A stretch of 10,267 bases of DNA from Opitutus sp. GAS368 (GTDB lineage Bacteria; Verrucomicrobiota; Verrucomicrobiia; Opitutales; Opitutaceae), in NCBI GenBank assembly GCA_945862035.1, contig CAMAXB010000093.1:1-10267 (forward strand). The letters run 5' to 3'. Below the pieces are notes generated by a model that saw only the letters and a program-made list of their open reading frames with translations, searched no databases and was not told the origin of the DNA. The position numbers and the translations under genes are program-made. Positions 5,531-10,267 of the stretch are shown here, piece after piece (positions within the stretch are counted from its first letter, which is position 1; each line of letters begins with the position of its first letter).

Positions 5531-5678
5531 CGGGGCCACTCGATTGAGCCGGCAACGATCGGCTTGCGACGGGTGCTGGCAGTCGCACTGACCGCTGATT
5601 TTCCTCTTCGGTGGCGATTCCTCGGTGAGCGAACTTGGTGGGTCCGACCCCGCTTCATTTGTCGCGGTGCGCGGACGC

Positions 5679-5708
5679 AAAAAAGCCCGGGCGAAGGCCG
5701 CCCGGGCT
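5679..5708 (-). terminator. Intrinsic terminator of ilvB
   Basis: On the minus strand a perfect 10-bp stem (AGCCCGGGCG paired with CGCCCGGGCT, 5-base loop) is followed by six T residues, seen as AAAAAA at 5679-5684 on the plus strand. It lies 30 bases past the ilvB stop and ends a single-gene transcript. Confidence 0.92.
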
Positions 5709-5738
5709 GATGGAGAGGGAAGCGCGGGGCTGTTGCGC

Positions 5739-7526
5739 TTACTTGAGGATCATGTCCTTCACCGTCTTGCCGGCGGGAATCATGGGCAGCACGTGCTCGG
5801 TATACGGCACGATGACGTCGAGGACGTAGGGGCCATCGTGGTCGAGCATTTCCTGAATGGCTTCCTTGAGCTCGCTCTTCTTGTGGACGCGGCGCCCCTT
5901 GACGCCGAAGCCCTCGGCGATCTTGACGAAGTCCGGATAGAGGCCGCCGAGATTGTCGGGGCCGCCGACGTTCGTGGCATCGCCAAGGATCGTGTTGCCG
6001 CGGATCGAACCATAGAAGCGGTCTTCCCATTGCACGACCATGCCGAGGTGCTGATTATTGAGGATCATCGCCTTGGCCGCGATCTTTTCGATATGGCAGG
6101 TGGCGAGTTCCTGAATGTTCATGACGAACGAGCCATCCCCGTCGATATCGATGACTTGTTTGTCCGGGCAGGCCACCTTGGCGCCCATTGCCGCGGGATA
6201 GCCGTAGCCCATCGCGCCGAGGCCGAGCGAACTGATGTAGCGGCGGGGCTCGTCAAAGCGGTAAAACTGGGCCGCCCACATCTGGTGCTGGCCCACGCCA
6301 GTCGTGATGATGGCGTCACCCTTCGTCAGTTCGTACAAGGTGGAGACCGCCTCCTGGGGCAGGATGTGCGGGCTGTGGCCGAAACCGGCGCTACTGTCGA
6401 AGGGCTGGTCACGTTTCCACGTGGCGATTTGATCGTGCCAGGCCTGGGTGTCCGGCGGGGAGAAACGTGCGGCGCTGATCAGTTCGATCATGCGGCCGAG
6501 GGCGTGCTTCACCTCGCTTTGGATGGGGAGATGCACCCGCTTGTTCTTGTTGTGCTCGGAGGCGTCGATGTCGAGGTGGACGATCTTCGCTCCGGCGGCG
6601 AACTTACTGACCTCACCGGTGATGCGGTCATCGAAGCGTGCACCGAGGCAAAGCAGCAGGTCGCTCTGGTCGACGGCCCAGTTGCCGTAGGCGGTGCCGT
6701 GCATGCCGAACCATTGCATCGAAAGGGCATGCGTCTCAGGGAAGGCGCCGACGCCCATGAGCGTGGTCGCGACCGGGATGTTCGTCTTCTCAGCGAAGGC
6801 AGTGAGTTCCTTGTGCGCCTCGGCCGAGATGATGCCGCCGCCGGCGTAGATCACCGGACGCTTGGCCTCGGCGATCAGGGCGAGCACCTGGTTGAGCTGC
6901 TCATCGGTCGCGCGGGGCGTGTGCAGGATGGTCGGGTTGGCGAACTCGACGGTGGCGGGAAACACGGGCGTGACCTTCGCCTGTTGGACGTCCTTCGGGA
7001 TATCGATGACGACCGGACCGGGCCGGCCGGTGCGGGCGATGACGAAGGCCTCCTTCATGATGCGCGGAAGATCCGCCGCATTCAGCACGAGGTAGCTGTG
7101 CTTCACGATCGGCAGGGTCATGCCGAAAAAGTCGGTCTCTTGGAATGCGCTCTTGCCGATGTACTTTTGGAAAACCTGGCCGGTGATGGCGACCATCGGG
7201 GTCGAGTCCATGTAGGCGTCGGCAATGGCCGAGACGAGATTCGTGGCCCCGGGGCCGCTGGTCGCCATGCACACGCCAACCCGGCCGGTGGCGCGCGCGT
7301 AGCCCTCGGCGGCGAAGGAGCCGCCCTGCTCATGGCGGGGAAGGATGACACGAACCTTGTCCGAACGGGCCAGGGCCTGGTGGAGTTCCTGGGAGGCGCC
7401 GCCCGGGTATGCGAAGATAACATCGACGCCTTCCCGAACGAGACACTCGACGACGACGTCGGCGCCTTTCATTTCACGGCCGATTTCGGGCTGGGGAAAC
7501 GAGGTGGGGGAGGTGGACGATTTCAT
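5739..7526 (-). CDS. ilvB: Acetolactate synthase large (catalytic) subunit
   Basis: This ThDP-dependent enzyme condenses pyruvate with pyruvate or 2-oxobutyrate, the first shared step of valine, leucine and isoleucine synthesis. The ATG at 7526 gives 595 aa, normal for the family. FAYPGGASQELHQAL (38-52) and LPRHEQGG (62-69, catalytic E66) form the N-terminal ThDP domain; ATSGPGATNLVSAIADAYMD, AITGQVFQKYIGKSAFQETD and RPGPVVIDIPKDVQ follow; the middle domain has VIYAGGGI; GDGSFVMNIQELA (463-475) to LNN (489-491) is the GDG-NN ThDP/Mg motif, then MVVQWEDRFY, the acetolactate synthase signature. The open frame continues upstream to 8213 but that part only mirrors ymdB. A second possible start is the ATG at 7472. 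No ilvN small-subunit gene adjoins it, so the regulatory subunit must be elsewhere. No Shine-Dalgarno is evident; a small hairpin lies just before the start. Confidence 0.95.
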   Translation of the reverse strand: MKSSTSPTSFPQPEIGREMKGADVVVECLVREGVDVIFAYPGGASQELHQALARSDKVRVILPRHEQGGSFAAEGYARATGRVGVCMATSGPGATNLVSAIADAYMDSTPMVAITGQVFQKYIGKSAFQETDFFGMTLPIVKHSYLVLNAADLPRIMKEAFVIARTGRPGPVVIDIPKDVQQAKVTPVFPATVEFANPTILHTPRATDEQLNQVLALIAEAKRPVIYAGGGIISAEAHKELTAFAEKTNIPVATTLMGVGAFPETHALSMQWFGMHGTAYGNWAVDQSDLLLCLGARFDDRITGEVSKFAAGAKIVHLDIDASEHNKNKRVHLPIQSEVKHALGRMIELISAARFSPPDTQAWHDQIATWKRDQPFDSSAGFGHSPHILPQEAVSTLYELTKGDAIITTGVGQHQMWAAQFYRFDEPRRYISSLGLGAMGYGYPAAMGAKVACPDKQVIDIDGDGSFVMNIQELATCHIEKIAAKAMILNNQHLGMVVQWEDRFYGSIRGNTILGDATNVGGPDNLGGLYPDFVKIAEGFGVKGRRVHKKSELKEAIQEMLDHDGPYVLDVIVPYTEHVLPMIPAGKTVKDMILK

Positions 7527-7534
7527 GGCGATAC

Positions 7535-7554
7535 GTGGGTGGACGGAAACCCAC
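7535..7554 (-). promoter_or_regulatory. Small hairpin in the ilvB leader
   Basis: GTGGGT and ACCCAC form a perfect 6-bp stem with an 8-base loop, starting 9 bases upstream of the ilvB ATG. In the transcript it would cover the place where a ribosome binding site normally sits. It is too small to be called an attenuator and no Val/Leu/Ile-rich leader peptide is visible. Confidence 0.3.
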
Positions 7555-7643
7555 GAGGAAGCCGGGAACCGGGGGGCGAGGCAAGCGTGTAAAACCGTCA
7601 CCCCGGTCACAGTTGGGAGTCGGAATTGGTTTGGTTTGAACCC

Positions 7644-7676
7644 CATCCGTGTCCATCTGTGTCGTTCGTGGTCAAA
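7644..7676. repeat. Solo arm of the CACGGAT repeat family, overlapping the ymdB start
   Basis: CATCCGTGTCCATCTGTGTC followed by GTTCGTGGTCAAA matches the right arm of the element at 2443-2560 (from about 2526) over 33 bases with few differences, including one missing base. No inverted partner is present nearby. The ymdB GTG start (7668-7670) is part of the repeat's terminal GTGGT. Confidence 0.7.
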
Positions 7677-8465
7677 TTTCTCTTCATTGGCGATATTGTG
7701 GGGCGTCCAGGCCGGGATATCGTGGTCGCCCAGGCGGCGAACCTCCGCGAGCGCCACCGCTTGGATTTCATCATCGCGAACGGAGAGAATGCCGCGGCCG
7801 GCTCGGGCATCACGGGCCTCATCGCCAGGACCCTGCTGGGTGCAGGGGTCGACGCCATCACCTTGGGCGATCATGTCTGGGACCAGAAGGGCTGGGAGAC
7901 CGAGATCGGCGGCCTCGATCGGGTGTGCCGGCCGGCTAATCTGCCCTCGGCCTGCCCGGGCCGCGACCACGTGATCCTCACCAACCCGGACGGGTTCCGT
8001 CTGGCCGTGTTCACCCAGCTTGGGCGGAACTTTATCGGGATGAAGGGCGAGTGTCCGTTTCTTGGCTCCGATGCGATGCTGGCCCGGACGGTAGGCGCGG
8101 GCCGCGCGGACGCGGCCCTGGTTGAGATTCATGCGGAGGCCACGTCCGAGAAGCAGGCCATGGGCTGGCATTTGGATGGCCGCGCCGCCGCGGTGCTGGG
8201 AACGCACACCCACGTCCCCACCGCCGATGCCGCGGTGTTGCCCCAGGGCACGGCCTTCATGTGCGATGTCGGCATGACCGGCCCCTATGCCAGCGTGCTG
8301 GGCCGTGAGATCGCGCCGGTGCTGGGCCGCTTCATCGATGGCATGCCGCGCCGCTTTGAGATTGCGGAGGGGGATGTGCGGCTCTCCGCCGCGCTCGTCG
8401 ACTATGACCCGATCGCGAAGCGTTCGGTGCGCTGCGAACTGATCACCGTCCGCAAGGACGGCTGA
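7668..8465 (+). CDS. ymdB: YmdB-family metallophosphoesterase
   Basis: A 265-aa member of the YmdB family (cyclic-nucleotide phosphodiesterases and related phosphatases). With the GTG start at 7668 the protein begins MVKFLFIGDIVGRPGRD, matching the family's usual MKILFIGDIVGxPGR opening; the longer frame from TTG 7626 would add residues translated from a repeat. Metal-site motifs: GD (8-9), ANGENAA (37-43), TLGDHVWD (65-72), VEIHAEATSEK, GTHTHVPTADA and CDVGMTGPYASVLG. The third motif is normally GNH, so D68 replaces a conserved Asn. Family members can affect RNA turnover and biofilm or sporulation decisions in Bacillus; the role here is unknown. No Shine-Dalgarno precedes the start. It is divergent from ilvB (141 bases between starts) and converges on accA. 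Confidence 0.92.
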   Translation: MVKFLFIGDIVGRPGRDIVVAQAANLRERHRLDFIIANGENAAAGSGITGLIARTLLGAGVDAITLGDHVWDQKGWETEIGGLDRVCRPANLPSACPGRDHVILTNPDGFRLAVFTQLGRNFIGMKGECPFLGSDAMLARTVGAGRADAALVEIHAEATSEKQAMGWHLDGRAAAVLGTHTHVPTADAAVLPQGTAFMCDVGMTGPYASVLGREIAPVLGRFIDGMPRRFEIAEGDVRLSAALVDYDPIAKRSVRCELITVRKDG

Positions 8466-8474
8466 CGGGATTGA

Positions 8475-8542
8475 TGTAGCCGGGTGCGCTGAGCCCGGTC
8501 CGAAAATCGACCCGAAACCCGGGCTCAGCGAGCCCGGCTACA
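8475..8542. repeat. Twin-palindrome REP-like element between ymdB and accA
   Basis: Two 24-base arms beginning TGTAGCCGGG (8475-8498) and ending CCCGGCTACA (8519-8542) are inverted copies with two mismatches, separated by 20 bases. Each arm is itself nearly palindromic (CCGGGCTC-GCT-GAGCCCGG in consensus form), so the element can fold as one long hairpin or two small ones. This matches the general design of REP/BIME elements. It sits between two convergent genes, 10 bases past the ymdB stop and 37 bases from the accA stop, and may serve as a bidirectional transcription stop. No RAYT transposase gene is in the window. Confidence 0.85.
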
Positions 8543-8578
8543 AGGGAGGTGGAAATGCCCAGCGTATCCGCTCACGCC

Positions 8579-9559
8579 TTACGACGTGACCACGCCGGCT
8601 TCCTCGAACCTGCCGAGGTGGCGGAAGCGCTCGTAACGCGTGTCGAGCAGCCGCTCCTCATCGAGGCCGCGGAGATCGTTCAGGTGCTTGTGCAGCGCGT
8701 ACTTCAGGGCGTCGGCCGCCTTGGTCGGATTGTTGTGGGCGCCGCCGAAGGGCTCGGCCACGACCTCGTCCACCACCTTGAATTTTTCCAGCGTGGGCGC
8801 GTCGAGCTTGAGGGCTTCGGCCGCCTTGGGCGCTGCGGCCGAGTCCTTCCAGAGAATGGCGGCGCAACCCTCCGGCGAAATGACCGAATAGTAGCTGTTC
8901 TCGAAAATGAGCACGCGATCGGTCACGCCGATGCCGAGCGCACCGCCGGATCCACCTTCGCCGACAATGACGGAGATCGACGGGACGCGGAGCATGGCCA
9001 TCTCGCGCAGATTCACCGCAATGGCCTCGGACACGTGGCGCTCTTCCGAGCCGATGCCGGGATAGGCGCCGGGGGTGTCGATGAACGTAAACACCGGGAG
9101 GCCGAACTTTTCCGCGGTTTTCATCAGCCGCAGGGCCTTGCGGTAACCTTCCGGCTGGGGCATGCCGAAATTGCGCGCGATCTTTTCCTTGGTTTCGCGG
9201 CCCTTCTGCTGGGCGATGATCATCACGGCATCGCCGTTGAAGAACGCGGTGCCGCCGACCAGCGCGCGGTCGTCGTTGAACTGCCGGTCGCCATGCAGCT
9301 CCTGGAAGCCCTCGCAGATCATGCCCACGTAATCGAGGGCATAGGGGCGCTTCGGGTGCCGGGCAATCTGGACCCGCTGCCATGGGGTCAGGCTGGAATA
9401 GATTTCCCGCTGGGTCGCCTCGATCTTGCGCGTGATCCCCGCGATTTCGCTGGAGAGATCCAGGTTGTTCTCCAGCGACTGCTGGCGCAGCTGATCGAGC
9501 TGGGTGCTCAGTTCGCGCAGGGGTTTTTCGAATTCCAACGTGTAAACAGGCTTATCCAT
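8579..9559 (-). CDS. accA: Acetyl-CoA carboxylase carboxyltransferase subunit alpha
   Basis: AccA with AccD transfers the carboxyl group from biotin carrier protein to acetyl-CoA to make malonyl-CoA, the committed step of fatty acid synthesis. The 326-aa product matches the usual length (about 320). It opens with LEFEKPLRELSTQLDQL and a coiled-coil-like helix, then TPWQRVQIARHPKRPYALDY, FQELHGDRQFNDDRALVGG, IIAQQKGRETKEKIARNFGM, GYRKALRLMKTAEKFGLPV, FIDTPGAYPGIGSEERHVSE, GEGGSGGALGIGV (oxyanion/CoA region) and YYSVISPEGCAAILWKD. The ATG at 9559 fits the family start; the bases before it are pyrimidine-rich with no Shine-Dalgarno. accD is not in the window, as is common because accA and accD are often unlinked. 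Confidence 0.96.
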   Translation of the reverse strand: MDKPVYTLEFEKPLRELSTQLDQLRQQSLENNLDLSSEIAGITRKIEATQREIYSSLTPWQRVQIARHPKRPYALDYVGMICEGFQELHGDRQFNDDRALVGGTAFFNGDAVMIIAQQKGRETKEKIARNFGMPQPEGYRKALRLMKTAEKFGLPVFTFIDTPGAYPGIGSEERHVSEAIAVNLREMAMLRVPSISVIVGEGGSGGALGIGVTDRVLIFENSYYSVISPEGCAAILWKDSAAAPKAAEALKLDAPTLEKFKVVDEVVAEPFGGAHNNPTKAADALKYALHKHLNDLRGLDEERLLDTRYERFRHLGRFEEAGVVTS

Positions 9560-9652
9560 CGGGCGGGGAGGCTAGGGAGGCGGCGGGAGTCGGGTCAACG
9601 GGCACGCTGATGCTGTTGGATTGCGTTAAACCGACCGGCCAGACAGGAGGAG

Positions 9653-9834
9653 TAACCACGGATTGCACGGATTTCACGGATGAAGACCCGGATGGGTTGA
9701 ACAGGAGGGAATGGAGACAGGCAGGAGATCAAGCCTCTCCGAGGTGGATCGGATCTCCGCTCTCTCCGTTACCTCCGGTAAATCCAGATCCCGTTTGGAT
9801 TGATGGTTTCGATCCGTGAAATCCGTGTAATGGT
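9653..9834. repeat. Large inverted element of 9-bp CACGGAT units (about 180 bp)
   Basis: The left arm carries ACCACGGAT, TGCACGGAT, TTCACGGAT in tandem at 9-bp spacing (9655-9681). The right arm (9812-9828, ATCCGTGAAATCCGTGT) is the inverted partner, matching 16 of 17 bases. Inside, GGAGATC (9724-9730) pairs with GATCTCC (9752-9758), so the whole can fold into a branched long hairpin. It occupies most of the 299-base gap between accA and the TPR gene, where no coding sequence is supported. It belongs to the same family as 2443-2560 but with 9-bp instead of 10-bp period. Confidence 0.75.
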
Positions 9835-9858
9835 CGGCACGACCCGCCGGATTTCCGC

Positions 9859-10224
9859 TCAGTTCAGCCCGTCCGCCGCCGCCCCGGGCGGGGCCTTGAG
9901 CTGGTCCTTCCAGCCGAGGACCTTGGCTTGGGCACCGTATTTCTCGGCCGTGGCCTTGTCGCCTTTTTCCATCCAGATGCGGGAGAGCGTCGTGTTGATG
10001 AACAGGTCCTGCGGCTGGAGGGCATGGGCACGCTCGGCGGCGGCCAGGGCATCGTCAAAGCGTCGGAGGGAGAACAGGATCTCGCTCAGGGCATGCCAGG
10101 CCTCGAATGAACCCGGAGCCGCCTCGGTGGCCTGCGCGAGCTTGGTCAGGGCGGCCTCGGTCTCCCCCATGGTGTAGTCGAAGGTCGCATCATCGATGAG
10201 GGTTTGCAGGATCTCGGGCGTCAT
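9859..10224 (-). CDS. Small tetratricopeptide repeat (TPR) protein
   Basis: A 121-aa, all-helical protein of about three TPR units. Residues 7-40 (DDATFDYTMGETEAALTKLA then A-x-P), 41-74 (FEAWHALSEILFSLRRFDDA then A-x-x-P at AHALQP) and 75-108 (LFINTTLSRIWMEKGDKATA) show the W/L-G/Y-A-F-A-P spacing of TPRs. There is no signal peptide or membrane helix, so it is likely a cytosolic scaffold or adaptor; the partner is unknown. The ATG at 10224 is followed directly by the first helix. A GGGAGGG lies about 24 bases upstream, too far to be a normal ribosome binding site. The upstream gene context is outside the window. Confidence 0.85.
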   Translation of the reverse strand: MTPEILQTLIDDATFDYTMGETEAALTKLAQATEAAPGSFEAWHALSEILFSLRRFDDALAAAERAHALQPQDLFINTTLSRIWMEKGDKATAEKYGAQAKVLGWKDQLKAPPGAAADGLN

Positions 10225-10267
10225 AAGTCCGCTGAGCGTAGCGCCCTCCCGACAAAAAGAAAGGACG

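Noticed and set aside
5625..7592. 655-codon open frame on the plus strand opposite ilvB
   Set aside because: It is the mirror of the ilvB coding strand; strong GC third-position bias removes stops from the opposite strand. The translation is Asp/Val/Gly/His-rich with no domain, and ilvB is certain.
7527..8213. N-terminal extension of ilvB to 824 aa
   Set aside because: The extra 229 codons lie opposite ymdB and through a repeat, and acetolactate synthases are about 560-600 aa; the ATG at 7526 gives the normal length.
8549..9610. 353-codon open frame on the plus strand opposite accA
   Set aside because: Same antisense effect of codon bias; the accA protein is fully conserved on the other strand.

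Overview
This is a GC-rich, gene-dense chromosomal stretch that reads like a member of the Verrucomicrobiota, most likely an Opitutaceae-type bacterium. The basis is pattern recognition only: the style of the housekeeping proteins, a eukaryote-type (type II) glutamine synthetase, start codons that mostly lack Shine-Dalgarno sequences, and intergenic repeats built on CACGGAT and GTAGCCGGG units of the kind seen between genes in that phylum. No rRNA or tRNA is present to confirm this.

Left part (1-2570). The window opens inside the 3' end of what looks like a gamma-glutamylcyclotransferase-fold gene broken by a frameshift. Next come the signal recognition particle RNA (344-443), a short AT-rich repeat, and dnaX. 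The dnaX gene carries an A9 run holding a correctly phased A-AAA-AAG slippery heptamer. The zero frame stops two codons later (short, gamma-like product), while the -1 frame stays open for 142 more codons (long, tau-like product). This is the reverse of the E. coli arrangement. A small gamma-glutamylcyclotransferase-like gene converges on dnaX and the two stop codons overlap. Upstream of that gene lies a 118-bp inverted element made of 10-bp CACGGAT-type units.

Middle part (2570-5740). A leftward two-gene operon pairs a very short protein-kinase-like protein with a PP2C phosphatase, suggesting a reversible phosphorylation module. Divergent from it is glutamine synthetase II, preceded by a good sigma-54 promoter match and closed by a strong terminator. 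Between that terminator and the next gene lie about 500 bases without an intact gene, possibly remnants of an O-antigen-ligase-like membrane protein.

Right part (5740-10267). Acetolactate synthase large subunit (ilvB) runs leftward with its own terminator and no small-subunit gene next to it. A YmdB-family metallophosphoesterase runs rightward, and its GTG start lies inside a solo copy of the CACGGAT repeat. A twin-palindrome element separates ymdB from the convergent accA (acetyl-CoA carboxylase alpha subunit). A third CACGGAT element fills the gap between accA and a small TPR protein.

Functionally this is mostly core metabolism and housekeeping: replication clamp loading, protein targeting, nitrogen assimilation, branched-chain amino acid synthesis and fatty acid synthesis. 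No defence system, phage or transposase gene is visible. The most notable items are the inverted dnaX frameshift, the mini-kinase/PP2C pair and the repeat families.
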